DNA of 64,000 nucleotides, from contig JAQJZZ010000017.1 of NCBI GenBank assembly GCA_030077755.1, positions 1,612,001 through 1,676,000 on the forward strand. The letters are read 5' to 3'. Below are positions 11,086 to 22,818 of this stretch, one piece after another. This DNA is from Filosporella fistucella. Lineage: Eukaryota; Ascomycota; Leotiomycetes; Helotiales. A program made the position numbers and the translations under genes. Position 1 is the first letter of the stretch. Every line of letters starts with the position of its first letter. The notes under the pieces are model-generated. The model saw only the letters and a list, made by a program, of their open reading frames with translations. It was not told the origin of the DNA and ran no database searches.

Positions 11086-14000
11086 TCAGTCCGAAAATTT
11101 GTGTATTTTTCTACTACGAGATGGGCCTCCCCTTTTGCCTTCCTCGCTGTTGTGCACAGCCGTCATATTACTTACGACTTCAACCTGAAACTTCATACCA
11201 TTTTTCACCACGGCAAGCTGTCCATCAACAGCAAAGACGACATTACCATCACTCATAATGACTGGTAAAATCCCCGTTTCTCTCTGAATGAACTCACTTG
11301 GCATAAAAAAATGCCTTACATAGCGGCAGTCGCTCAAAGCCGCAATATCTATACTCGATAACCATGAAAGTTTATCAATAAACAAAAGGCGGTGCTGGTG
11401 TCTACCGAGGAGATACTTCACATGCGCCGAGAAACTCGGCGCTGCATGACTATCCTCAATTCTCAATTCTGACACCGGATCTCCTAAAGCTTTGCTCTGA
11501 GAAGTTGGCTCATGTGACATGGAACCTTTGTCTTTGTTCGCGTCGTGGGATTCTTGAATGCCAAATCGAGCTTTCCCGGAAGCTAGGTGCGCTGAGCCTA
11601 CTGAGCCTATATTCGCATCGCCTTTGATAGGTTTCAACTGCTCAAAGCACGAAGAGCTGAATTTAAGAATAAAAACGGTTGAACTAGACTCGTAGCCTGA
11701 GTCTCTGTACATATCAACGATGAGCTGGCGGCTTTCTTCATGCAAAATTGCTGGTCTGACCTCAGTGTCCCGAGAATTGCGCGCATGTTCTCTGAAAGCA
11801 CACGCAGGTCTCTTTATCAAAACTTTGCCAAAATTCTCCCAGCTATGGCGCTGAATTGTGTTGTTGGAAATTAGAAAGAGCTCACGTCTCGATCCCGAAG
11901 CCACTTCCAAACGGCTCGCTCGTCAGATGTGTACGTAGTACTTGCAACAGAACTTCCATGACGCAAGTCGTACATGACATCGCAGTCAGCAGTTGAGATG
12001 AGTATATAATGTCCTAGAGGACATAAAACTATCTGCTTGATGGCCTTCGTCATTGATACTTTCAAGGTCGATGATTTGGATTTCAGGCTCCATTCTGATG
12101 TTACATTCATTTGCCAGACCTGTACATTGCCATTGGCATCACCGGATGCTACAATATTGTGTGAGTTTGTAGCAAGAGCCGTCACAAAGCTCTCTTGCTT
12201 GTGCGTGTAGAGGACTAAGTCCTCCCGACCAGTCCTCGAATCGATGGCAGCGACATCCCCGTTATACTTTCCGATGAGCACAACAGGAAGCCCAGGGTGC
12301 GGCGTCATCATCACCATCCTTACTCTCGTGCCCTGATTGTACTGATCTCGCCCTTCAACAGCTGGTAAGGCAACGCCGTCGCTGACACTGACGTCTTCTT
12401 CGATCGATTTCCGGTCAAGTACTGCGGGATATAGCAGGCGGATTAGCTAGCAACGGGGCTCCGAACTTTGAGACAATCCGGAGAAGTGAGCTTGCCCATG
12501 AATCTACTCTTTCAACTTCTTTCCTGGGCGGAGCGAGACGATTGGCACGCCTTTCAAGATAGGCCTTCAGATTTTTTGCAGTCCTGATAAGGTCGTAGAG
12601 ACTTCCTTTCTGAGCGTGATGTTCAACCCATGATAGTGTGTTCGTCTCCAAGAACTGATCAAGAGGGAGAAGAAGGTTGTCGACTTTAAAGCTCGCACCA
12701 GAAGCGTGTTCGGAGAAAGCATCGCATGCATAGTCACGAAACAGTGAGATTTCCTTGCGCGAAACATCAAGAAATTGCCGATTTCGTGGTGGCCTCATCT
12801 CCTCACCACTCAGATATCTCAAGCAGGCCTGAGCTAGTCGTTCATGCCCGCTTTTGATGTTGATCGCAAATTTCGATTCTTCATTGAGCAAGATATCTCT
12901 AGCTTTGTGGTGGACAATCTGAACCGTATCGTTTTTGTCGACATACACCGGCTGACCACACAATCCCTCTATAGAGTTCTTTATGTTTGATAAGGTGACA
13001 TTAATGTCTAATTTTAATGCCTCCTGCAATTCGCGAGTGTGAAGTGGGCGAACAGCACACACAGTCCAGGTTAGAATCGCTTTGGTGGTGGCTATCTCTC
13101 GGGAATTTCTCTCCATTATGTCCGCCGTGCGACGATAGAATGGAATCAAACCTCCGGAATGCCATCAAGGATATTCCAGATATTTGTACTGGAGTATACC
13201 AACTCAGGCTCGGATAGAACGAGTCGCACCCAGAGAAAGCAACCCCCCAATCTCTCAACAATTCTATCCGCCAGAATCTGTCCTTCCTCGGAGTGCTCGA
13301 CAGGCAGCGTTTCAATTCGATTCTGGACGTAGAGTGAGATATCTTTCAGTGTTTCTACCAGCTGAATTTCAGATTGAATCACTCTTTTTCAAGACGTGCG
13401 AAGCTGGTATATATTTCAGGAATTTGCCGGCTGGTTATACACACTCTGAGGGAGGAATATGCCTCTAGTCTGCCTAGCATGGTGAAGAGCGCGGGGTATT
13501 TCACACATTCGTCGAGAGCGTCAATCACTCAATACTGTGGCCGGTGGATTCTTGCCTTGCGAAATTTACTATTGGTCTCAAAACGAGGGCGGAAGAGACA
13601 CCCCTGAAATATACCCGCAATAAATATTTTGCCAAATAGCCCGCTCATCATCTTTATCGAAGAGAGCTCCATCATCTTCAAGTTGAAGAAGCTTTTCACG
13701 AATGGTAGCATTCTTGAGCGCTATCTGATACGCCAATGATTTCAATAATCCACTGAGGCCTTGTCGAGTTTTGTAACCATGGTGAAAGAAGTAATATGCG
13801 CAGTCCAGTGCACGTGCCTGAAGATGTGCTACCACATGCCCAGCAAGAACAGACTTCCCGGCACCTGGACGCGCACTCACACAGTATGATCTTGGGAAAT
13901 AGATTTCGCTATAATGCCTATCGTCTGGACCCTCCTCAATGACGCCACGCCACATCTGGAAGTCCTCTCTCTCTTCAAGCCATTGGCATGAGCCAGGAAT

Positions 14001-15263
14001 TTTGACTTCTTCTTGGGCATTAAACTCATCATCTGGGGCACTTTGAGACACCGAGGTATGCTTTAAGTGTTTTCATCTGCAAACGGTGTTTTTCGATCTT
14101 CAGGAACCGCTCTAGAATCCGTTAGGACACTAGTATCGAGAGTGAGAGTGTCCACAACACACCTCCTTGGAGCATATTATCAATCGCGGATACTAATGCA
14201 TTTCTGACAATCAAATAGTTCGGATCCTCAGAGTGCGTATATTTGCAGATCTCGCGATGATTTGCGTTAAGAAAGTAGAATTTCTCATGTTTATACCCTG
14301 ATTCGCCATCTCATCAACATTTGGATTAATGTGCGGGTAAATATTCATACCAAGAAAAGCCGAATCCTTTTCTACCAGAACACTTCTTGAAAGGCCAATA
14401 TTAGTACTAAGACTCTCACAGACGGAGTATATCGCGATGTCTTCCGCTACTAATCTGAAGTCATCATTTATTGTCTGTGTCGAAGTGGAGTGCTTCTAGA
14501 TGTCTGTGATGTACGAGCGTGGCGATAATACTCCAGACGCTTTGAGCATATTGTTGAGAAGCTGCGCTGCGCCTGAGCCTCTGTGAGGGGTCGCGAGGAA
14601 AAACACACATCGGATGCGCTGGCCAAGCTGAGGATTGGAGGTGTCTTGACGAGCAAGGACGTAAGTCTACAAAGATGATTCAGCAGCCCCTTGCGCAACA
14701 CATGATGATCCTACCTTTTTTATCACTAGTCAACCCATAGAGTGGCCGACCATGATGATGGGATCCTAGATTTCCTTCTCAGCAAGAGAATGCGGACGAA
14801 TCTCCTTCGGATATCAGACTCACAGTGCGGCCCTTTAAATGTAGCGAATCTCTCATTCCGCCCAGCAAAGCAGTTCCAAAATCATGAAAGTTCAGGACAC
14901 TTCCATTCCTATTACTCCAGTCTGATTCGTAACCATAGCTTTAGATGTTTGCATTTTCGAACTGGATCCTCCACGGAGACCATGAACAAAGATAATATCT
15001 ATCAGAGTTTCTGCGGCTTGATGGAAGAGGTTCAGCCCTAGAGGACCTCTTGACTCAGGTGAAGGATCTGCCGAGGAACTCCGCACAAGTCCGAGTTTGC
15101 GTCCCCAGAATTTGTGGCTTTCAATTCCATCAAGTCTGGTCACTTCAGATTTCTTTCTTCGAAACCGGGAATCTGGCACGAACACAGCTATCACATGTCT
15201 CTTGTCAATAACCCTCTTACATGCAAATAGAGGGAGAGACTTACTTCCACTTTGAATATCCAT
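11086..15263 (-). pseudogene. NLR relic: alpha/beta-hydrolase - NACHT - WD40
   Basis: From right to left (its 5' to 3') this locus holds the parts of a fungal STAND/NLR receptor. First is an N-terminal hydrolase-like domain with a DIIFVHGL strand (about 14990) and a GHSMG nucleophile elbow (about 14735), then an ATPHRGS segment. A NACHT P-loop (RPGAGKS, about 13841-13875) and DALDEC Walker B follow, then the winged-helix region PFYRRTADIM, and last WD40-like blades (11871-12317) with a divergent C-terminal tail to 11086. It is broken. A TGA directly after GHSMG (14730-14732), a TGA replacing the Trp before VIDALDEC (13529-13531), frameshifts near 13380, 13148 and 12418, and a large deletion removing most of the propeller are all visible. 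In living form such proteins act in non-self recognition and regulated cell death. Confidence 0.85.
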
Positions 15264-16011
15264 TTGAGCAATGTTGTTGACGGTACGCGTAATTCGAGCG
15301 CTGTCATATATCTTCTTGAGCTTCGCAGATCATGAAATCGAGCCGCAATATGCGCTCTAAACAAGAGTTAGGCAGAGATGAACCTCAGTCTGCGTTGGGG
15401 TGCGCTTCAGCTGGCTGAAGTGTAGCACTAAGAGCCTCCCAGAAGGCCGGGGTCGGGCTCGTGGATCTATGGTTTTTGATCCTACAGAGCCTTGTCCCAT
15501 GGCTGTGTTGGATGGTGTGCAGTCAATCAGACGTTGCCCTGCCTTTCGCTTCCTCTTATCGATCCGGCGAGTCTCATAAATTGACCCATAGAGCTGCTGC
15601 GATAAACCCCTAGGGTTATTGTACAGACTGAGTGGGGGGGAAAATCAAGGGGCTTGCGTGCTAGTAAAATCGAAAATTGAAATGGAAAACTGGGGCTGCG
15701 CCACAGCCTCAATCTCGTGTGACCACACCGACATGATGGTACTCAAGGCAGTTGTGAATGCACTCAATTGCCCAGAGGACGACCAGATTAGGAGGAGCGG
15801 CAGCGGATTGTCTCGGAGAAGTGGATGACAAACATCCACCAAGGGAGGGGAAGGATTTCTTGCAAATAATGACAGGATGCCCAAAGCACATAACAATTAG
15901 CATACCACGAGAGTAGTGTGATGATATTCTAGGCTTCAACCTGCATCCATTCAATTACTGCGACATGAATGCAACTTAAAGTCGTACCTAGTATTGCCAT
16001 GCTGCTACCCA
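15264..16011. other. intergenic, 5' of NLR relic
   Basis: No coding exon supported. It contains the upstream sequence of the decayed NLR (minus strand) and the 3' flank of the membrane-protein gene. Open frames at 15527-15954 on both strands lack any domain and overlap each other. Confidence 0.4.
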
Positions 16012-16875
16012 TTACATTCTTCTCAGCCCTCTCTTCCACGCCTTGAATAGCTCAGAGCAGGCATGAATAGCGGCAGCTAGAGACACGACACTCAAACATG
16101 CATCGGTACCAATCCCAAAGCGATCCGAGATTGGAATTTTGTGGTTCTGCCCATCACGTGGAATCAGATTGAATGTTGTTGAGATTGACGACCATGCTGC
16201 GGTCGCTGGTACAACCAAAGTATCTGCCATTCCAAAGCAATACTCGAAGGGAAGTTTTGAAGTTCGAGACAGGGCAAATGTAAGAGTGAGAGAGTACAAC
16301 TCGAGAAGGCGATGTCGACGCCCAGAACCAAAACATGGCAATGTCAGAAGAACGAATCGGTAAATAGCATGTGTAAAAATCCAGGATTTGCTGACGGCAG
16401 TGAACACGAATAGGTTGTCGCGAAGAATGATGGTCTTCCATTTGACACGGTATCCTTGCTGGACAATCCAGACGAAGAGTGCAAGACAAGTGATCTTACA
16501 ACAAAATCCACGAAGGGTGCCCCCAGCGGGTGTGCCAACCATCATGCCGATATTCCCGTATACAGCAAGATTGACGTAGGTTGTGAAGGCCGATAGGTAT
16601 CTGGTTTGAAAAGATCGGCTCATGCTGAGGAAAGCCAGAACAGAGCCGAGACCGAGAGGAAGCTCACAGATTGTCTTGATCAATTCGCCCCTGGTAGAGG
16701 TTTTGTCAAAGGTAACGATTGTTGCGCTACACCCAAAGACTATGAGTAGCAGCAATTGTCGGTTTCGAATAGCGCACGCGTAGGTCAGGATTAGAATGAC
16801 GACGAGCCATATGTTGAAAGAGATGTCTATGTACGTGTTAAGCGCAGTGGTGATATAGGGTGGTGGGAGAGCCAT
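16012..16875 (-). CDS. multi-pass membrane protein of unknown function
   Basis: A single-exon frame of 287 residues with about six or seven hydrophobic segments (roughly residues 18-36, 40-56, 72-88, 96-118, 122-140, 155-182 and 255-272) separated by short polar loops with Arg/Lys. It begins MALPPPYITTAL and ends in a basic tail. No signature of a known transporter, GPCR or cyclase was recognised with confidence. It lies 1 kb downstream of, and parallel to, the FAD amine-oxidase-like gene, within a cluster that also has a SAM methyltransferase, so a role in the same lipid or secondary-metabolite pathway is possible but purely inferred from position. Confidence 0.6.
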   Translation of the reverse strand: MALPPPYITTALNTYIDISFNIWLVVILILTYACAIRNRQLLLLIVFGCSATIVTFDKTSTRGELIKTICELPLGLGSVLAFLSMSRSFQTRYLSAFTTYVNLAVYGNIGMMVGTPAGGTLRGFCCKITCLALFVWIVQQGYRVKWKTIILRDNLFVFTAVSKSWIFTHAIYRFVLLTLPCFGSGRRHRLLELYSLTLTFALSRTSKLPFEYCFGMADTLVVPATAAWSSISTTFNLIPRDGQNHKIPISDRFGIGTDACLSVVSLAAAIHACSELFKAWKRGLRRM

Positions 16876-17862
16876 GAGTTGTGAGTAATGTGGCCTGCTA
16901 TTGAATAATGTGAAGATATAAGTATTTGTATATGGAGGTAAGCATATATACCCCGTATATGATTAGGATGTACAAGTACAAGTACTTCGTAGATTAAAAG
17001 TAGAGTCGGTGAACTTGAAGGTAGGTTGAACCATGTGCCGCGTAAATGTTGGAAATTACCTAACGAGCCTAACTTTTTAACGAATAAGTCCGTCTACGGG
17101 TGTCTTGCCACCACATAGGCTACTTTCAGGCTCTCAAACTCTAACGAGTAAAGTACCCCGCCCTTTTTTCAAAATAAGTTTCATTATCTACAAAAAGTAT
17201 ATTTTGAACTTTGATGACTTGGTGAATTCGAAGTTAAGGCTAAAACATTCTCAAGTGTTGCTAAAAAATATCAAGGTATCGAAAAGTATCATGATCATTT
17301 CAAGGCACATTTTCTGTTTTTGGCCCAAAGGACATCCGATGGATTTAAAATGTTGATCAGCAGCAGCAAATAAGGGACGTAGGAACCCATACTCCTGCCA
17401 AAATTTTCTGATTCAACAACAACCTGGACCTTCTCAATCTGCACCAAATCTGTCCAGAGGAATAGATCTAGCTCTATTGAAGTACGGAGACATCCTCGCT
17501 GTAGGTAGGTGACGACGACCTTACGAGTTACTGCCCAGTGCCTACGAGGTTGCGTCGCTACTAAGGCTCGCAGCCATCTGCAGCTATTTTGATCAACATA
17601 CAGGTCGAAACAACAAACGGAGAAGGAATTGAGTGAATTCTCAGCTGTGGGTTTCTTGTTAATCTAGCTATCAAGAACTTCCTCTTCCGACCAGTCAGAC
17701 ATTTCCAGGTATGAGTCACGGGTCATTTCAATCTCGGTCTCGTGGGAACGAAAATGTGACACTGCCGGCCAATTTCTCTACGTTGAATCCAAGAGAGAGA
17801 TACAGCCAGTATGCTAAATTCGATGACTATCAAATAAGTTTACAACCAACAGCAACATACTA
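16876..17862. other. intergenic
   Basis: Upstream sequence of the membrane-protein gene and 3' flank of the amine-oxidase-like gene. The first 150 bases contain short repeats of ATATA/TACAAGTA type. The small frames at 17105-17356 and 17711-18175 have no recognisable content; the second is antisense to the oxidase. Confidence 0.4.
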
Positions 17863-19353
17863 TCACTTCCAGGGTATCTTAACATCAAAATCATCCGCAA
17901 CGATCATCGAAGAGATAATACATCCCTCAAGCAAAACCATCCCGTCCCAACACCAACCTCCCACAAGCCAGACACCATCGTCTCCATTTCTCCAGTGCGT
18001 CGCACTCCGTTCCTTCTTCTCCCTAGGTGGCGAACAGTTGCGATTGAAGATGTCATTAATTATTTGCCGGCTCTGTGGCGTACGTAAAACACGAGTAAAA
18101 GTTGAACACTGCTTTATCTTCGCAGGATCAATTGGTGAGACCGGGCAAGTGGTGACGAGTAGCCCTGATGGTTGAACATGGATCGATTCCGTCTGAGGCT
18201 CGTTCTCAACGAAAGTTCTCAGGAATATAGCATGAGCATTGGACTCAGCGCCTGTTATCAAAGTTTTGGCGCTGGATGAGTGCAAAATCTCGGTATCAGA
18301 CAATTGCCCAATCGTGCTCTCGTCAGTATGAACGATACTTTGGACGGTGATGGTCGAAATTTGTGACATTTCGTACTGCAGAGGCTTGAAGATTGCCTGT
18401 ACGACGTTTGGTGGTACTGCGAGGATGGCTCGGTCAAATATAGCTGCTGAAGCCTCACAACCAGACTTTTGGTTACCAACCAAATTTTCCCAGCAGACTT
18501 TGACACCATTGATTTGCGGATCCACTGAAATAACCCTGGCCATCTTCCGTATCTGCAAACCATTTGACAACTTTTGTTGGACTTGGCTGACACCACCGTG
18601 AACGGCGTAGTGATGGTCGCCATTAGTTTTCTTCTTATAGTCAATCAGATCATGGGCTGGAAATTCCAAAAGTTCGTCGTGTGAGCATGTCGCCACACTA
18701 CAAAATAGTGGAAGGAGGTAGCTCGAGATAAAATATTTCGATAGATGGATCCTCCGGACGTACAACCTAAAGGACTCGTGGGGCGAAGCAGGGACAAAAA
18801 AACAGCAGATGGTGAACCAAGCATACCAGAATATGAGGTACCCGATTTCGACCAGATGATTTAAAAAGTTCGCCGTCTTCGGACGCACTGGGAAGAGCGT
18901 ATGATTATTGGAGGCATGAACAAAATGCAAACGCTCCTCGGTAGTTTGAGGCGTTGCACTGACGCTAGATGTGACGGTCGAAAATCCAAATAGAAAACGC
19001 TGCGGCCGGTATTTGACGCCCAAATAATCGTACATGGACTTCAGGTTGTTATAGAACCCACCTGAAAACGCACGCATTGGTAGATCAATCCTATCAGATT
19101 TTCCTGTTTCATCATTTGCAACAGACAGCGAGCTAGAGTCCAGGGACAATTGACCTCCCTAGGGACGGCATCAGTGAACTGGGCTGTATCTTGAGGGAGC
19201 AACGAAAGGTTCTGGAATCATACATACAATTTCAAAAACTTCAATATCATATCGATTTTCAGGGTCCTGGTTCAGAAGGTAGGCTGTGACTAGCCCAGCC
19301 ATACCAGAGCCAACGATAGCTACCCGGGACCTGACATTAGTGCCTCGCTCCAT
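17863..19353 (-). CDS. FAD-dependent amine-oxidase-like protein
   Basis: Two exons (19228-19353 and 17863-19158) separated by a 69-nt GTATGT..TAG intron give 473 residues in one frame. The N-terminus carries the Rossmann FAD motif VAIVGSGMAGLVTAYLL (residues 11-27). Residues around 55-80 contain the LPMRAFSGGFYNNL segment typical of the predicted NAD/FAD-binding amine oxidase group (COG2907-like). The C-terminal WLVGGWCWDGMVLLEGC region corresponds to the FAD-contacting end of the family, and a hydrophobic stretch near residue 150 suggests membrane association. In bacteria relatives of this flavoprotein sit beside methyltransferases that modify unsaturated acyl chains. Here the gene is divergent from a SAM methyltransferase 960 bp away, so a joint lipid-modifying role is a reasonable inference, not shown. 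It appears intact. Confidence 0.8.
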
Positions 19354-20312
19354 GCTGGTCCTTGAGAGACTATGTTTTATAGTACTGGACTAGACTGGAC
19401 TACTTAGATTTGACTATGCTCACGGCTGCTAAGTGAGGCGTAGGCGTGTCGGGTGGGACAGCAGTAGGTAAGACCTAGATGAGTAGGTAAGTTGTTACAC
19501 TAGACAGAGAGCAGGGCAGTGGTGGTAGATGCAGCGTCGTTGAGGACGTAGCTGCAGATTTGAATGAGGAAAATATAGGTAGGTACCTAGGTAGGTAGAG
19601 CGCAATCTAGAACAGCTGAGCATGAAGATTATTAGTAATCTATCAATAATACTTACCTATCTAGGTAAGGCACCTGAGGTACTTGTACAGTTTTGGTAAG
19701 TCTGTGCCTGCAGCTGAGTATAGGTAAGGTACGGCAAGGCAGGCAAAGTAAGTAGGTAAGTATGAACGCTTGTTTGTTGTTGGGGGGAAATAGAAGGTTG
19801 GGGATAATGCAAAGTGGGGCACTGCAAAAAAAAACCCCCAGCCGAGGTTCTGCATCGAGGTTGGGGATTGGTGGGGGTACTTGATACATGGCTGTACTTC
19901 GTACTATAGGTACAAAGTACAAGTACATCCATCAAGTGCCATCATGTTGTGGTGGAGTGGTCGGTGCTTGGTGCTCGCTTCATTGTGTCTCTCAAATCTC
20001 CAAGTCGTGATCACGATCGTGGTTCAAAGTAATCCTACCTTACCTACAGTACAGTACCTTTACCTTATTACCTACAGTACTGTGTCTTTACTTTATTACC
20101 TACGTATACCTCCCTCCGAGTACGAACTTGGTCCTAGGCCTATTACCCTCCTACAGGGCAGCGGGGACTTAGGCCACAGTCACGAGTAAGCTGCTTTTCC
20201 CCGGATAACTCCAGTATTTCCAATTCAGGATTCATAACAGAGCCGCCGAGGACTTTGGACCTGCACTTCCCCGGCATTTGGAGAATCGAGACACTGCCAA
20301 AACTCGGGCGGT
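19354..20312. promoter_or_regulatory. bidirectional promoter region rich in TAGGTA/TACCTA
   Basis: The spacer between divergent oxidase and methyltransferase genes. GGTA/TACC-containing hexamers recur many times, in short tandem runs at about 19465-19500, 19575-19600, 19655-19760 and 20035-20110, with a palindromic CCTAGG core at 19585-19592. It also has a poly-A/poly-C stretch near 19826-19840. Shared regulation of the two genes is inferred from orientation; no specific binding protein is identified. Confidence 0.5.
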
Positions 20313-21482
20313 ATGAAGCCGAATCACATGTTTCACACTGAGATCTCATGCCAGATATATATCTTCCTCGCGGGATGCATATCTGGAGCGATTTTGTTGC
20401 CATATGTAACTCGCTCACTGAAGAGAGCCATAAGGTATCTCTCCCTCTCGAAGAATGGCAATGATCATCTGTACGGTTTGGATCACGGGATACTCAACGT
20501 CGGGGTGCCTCCGGTGACAATGTGGATGAACATGGGGTTCTGGGAGGTGAGCAAATGGCTCGTTGGGTGAACGGACCGTATCGTCTTCGATATTCTAATG
20601 TGTTCTCAGCAATCAACAAGTTTTCCAGCTGCTTGCCGTGCACTTCTCGACGAAGTGCTTATGGCTGCTGGCTTGCTGGGGTTAGATAAGATGCCACAAA
20701 CAAAATCGACCTCATTCAAAATTATCGACCTTGGGTTCGGGTGCGGCGATCAAAGCATCTACCTCGCAAAATTGGCACAGAAAGCCCGACAGACCGGGGA
20801 GAGGGCTGGTACTTCATCAACGCGATATCTATTAAGTAGCTATGTTGGATTGACAATTGTGCCATCCCAGTTTCGATTTGCAAGTGAGCGAGTACAAACA
20901 GTGCCGCATATGAGTGGAGACAGGATCAAACTATTCTGTGCCGACGCTGCAAATCCGAACACTTGGACCCGGGATATTCATGAAGCTGCCACCGATACCT
21001 TGATATCAACAGACCATTCTAATGTCTCCCTACCAACACGTAACATGACTACCTGGGTTCTCGCGCTCGATACGCTGTATCACTTCATCCCATCTCGAGA
21101 ACCCATCTTCCGTCATGCATTCAGAGAATTGAATGCCTCCATAATGGCGTTTGACCTTGTACTATCCGACACACCTTCAATCAAAGACCTGGTCATCCTC
21201 CGACTTATCTGCTATTTTGCTGCAACTCCATTTTCCAATTTTATCACGGTTTCAGAGTATCGCAATCGACTGATCGCCACAGGCTACGACAAGGAGAATA
21301 TCGAGATAAAAGATATATCTAAGCATGTCTTTAATGGAATATCCTCTTTTATAGAAAGGCAAGATGCCGAATTAAGATCTACCGGCATGACCATAGGCAG
21401 GTATCGCGGGGCTGGGAAAGTGTTCAGATGGTGGGCTCGCAGTGGCGTTGTAAGAGGGTGCATTGTTGTAGCTAGAAGGTAG
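20313..21482 (+). CDS. membrane-anchored SAM-dependent methyltransferase
   Basis: Two exons (20313-20546 and 20610-21482) joined across a 63-nt GTGAGC..CTCAG intron give 368 residues. Residues 10-32 form a hydrophobic anchor followed by a basic segment, so the protein is probably tethered to an internal membrane. A MWMNMGFWE stretch precedes the catalytic fold, and motif I reads IIDLGFGCGDQSIYL near residue 115, the SAM-binding glycine loop. A TTWVLALDTLYHF-like strand around residue 235 fits motif IV. The general pattern is that of fungal methyltransferases related to cyclopropane-fatty-acid-synthase and sterol methyltransferases; I cannot name the substrate. Its divergent partner is the FAD amine-oxidase-like gene. 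The start is the first ATG before the anchor. It appears intact. Confidence 0.8.
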
Positions 21483-21980
21483 GTTCCTCTGTGTTCAAGG
21501 GGTAAAGGTCCCGACGTGCGTCTTTTGCAACGACGGCTAGTAGAACATCATGATTGCGAACAATCTGAGTTGCCAATCTGTCTCACCTGTAAAGAATTGA
21601 AGTATGTATGTAAGGTGTGAACTAATAGAATTCATGTATATTATTTGTCACACTATTTCAGCCTATTCGCTAACAAGGTGAGAGCTTTTAATCAACACAT
21701 TGTATTTGCCGTGCGTTGGTCAAATGCGTTGAATCCCAGTTACACAGAGCAGCCACTGGCACCAAGTTTATTTGAGTGTCAAACGCTCAACTCTCTGTTC
21801 ACCCCTTTCCATTGACCAGCGAGGCCTAAGATTTCGCTGATGTAGGCGATTCGGATGTTGAAAGTATAGGTTGATAGGATTGTATTGTATACTAAATCTA
21901 AGGTGGGTGGCCAGCTCCTTATATAGAGACTGGCTCTTGACCTCACATGACGTAAGGTCATGTGATCCAATATCATATTA
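21483..21980. other. intergenic
   Basis: 3' flanks of the methyltransferase (+) and the monoamine-oxidase relic (-). No coding exon supported. The frame at 21779-22204 is an antisense or shifted shadow of the relic. Confidence 0.4.
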
Positions 21981-22704
21981 CTAATGTAATATTTCAACAT
22001 CGGAAAGGAGTGTGATGATCTCCTCAGCAACTCTCCCCAGCTGTAATGGCTCCATCGAGGTAACTTTTCCATTCGTACGCTGCTTCTCCGCCTCCACAAT
22101 GAACGTTTAGGAATGGTTGTCTCAAGACCGTGCCATACTGAGATAATTGCTTGGGTCCCATGACCGACGTCGAGGTCCCGAAAAGGAAATCCTCCTCTGT
22201 CCATGCAACCGAGTTCACTTCAAGAACATCTAGGGCCAGATTCCTATTCTCTGGGCCGACGAGGTCAGCGAGGTGGTTGGTAATAGCTTCCTGGCAAGAC
22301 AGTTCCGATAGCCGATACCAATTAGTAGCAATTTTTCCAGCAACGAAGATTCCCAGTGAGTACTGCTTCGTTGAATTCCGAGGCATATCCCAGGAAAAGC
22401 AGACTGGACCTTTCAAGCTAGAAAACTTCCCAACAAGTCCAACTGCCTTCCACCATGGCCTTGCATATCTCAAGATGACCTTGGCGTATATTCCAGGCAA
22501 AGTACGAGACATGAGTACTCTTTTAGCTGGTGGAAGGGGAGGTTGGAAGTGTACGTGGTCGTAGGTATTGGTAGGGATTGCCATAATAACCTTGTAGGTC
22601 TTGTAACGGTTTCCTGTCGCGGTTTTCACAATGGTCGTATTTCCATGCTGGGTGATGGCATCGACGGGAGTATTCCTTATCTTCTCCCCATTCACACCTC
22701 TCAA
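21981..22704 (-). pseudogene. monoamine oxidase, C-terminal half only
   Basis: The frame 22024-22704 matches the C-terminal half of flavin monoamine oxidases: NTPVDAITQ (start of the substrate domain), VIMAIPTNTYDHVHFQPPLP, a WWKAVGLVGKF segment, SWDM, and the final FAD-binding region GGGEAAYEWKSYLDGAI. The N-terminal half with the Rossmann GxGxxG motif is absent; its place is taken by about 110 bases and then the unrelated zinc-cluster relic on the opposite strand. Near the 3' end a one-base shift moves the last conserved residues (VAEEIITLL) into another frame, ending at a TAG at 21981-21983. This is a truncated, non-functional gene unless transcribed as part of something not visible here. 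Confidence 0.8.
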
Positions 22705-22818
22705 GTTCTAACTCGGCTCGCAACCCTGAAAAATCAGACGGGTCTCATCGCCAAATACACCGAACCTGGCTGTCCTGGCTGTCGAAGCTGCTTGACCCGA
22801 TCGAGTTAATAGATTGGA

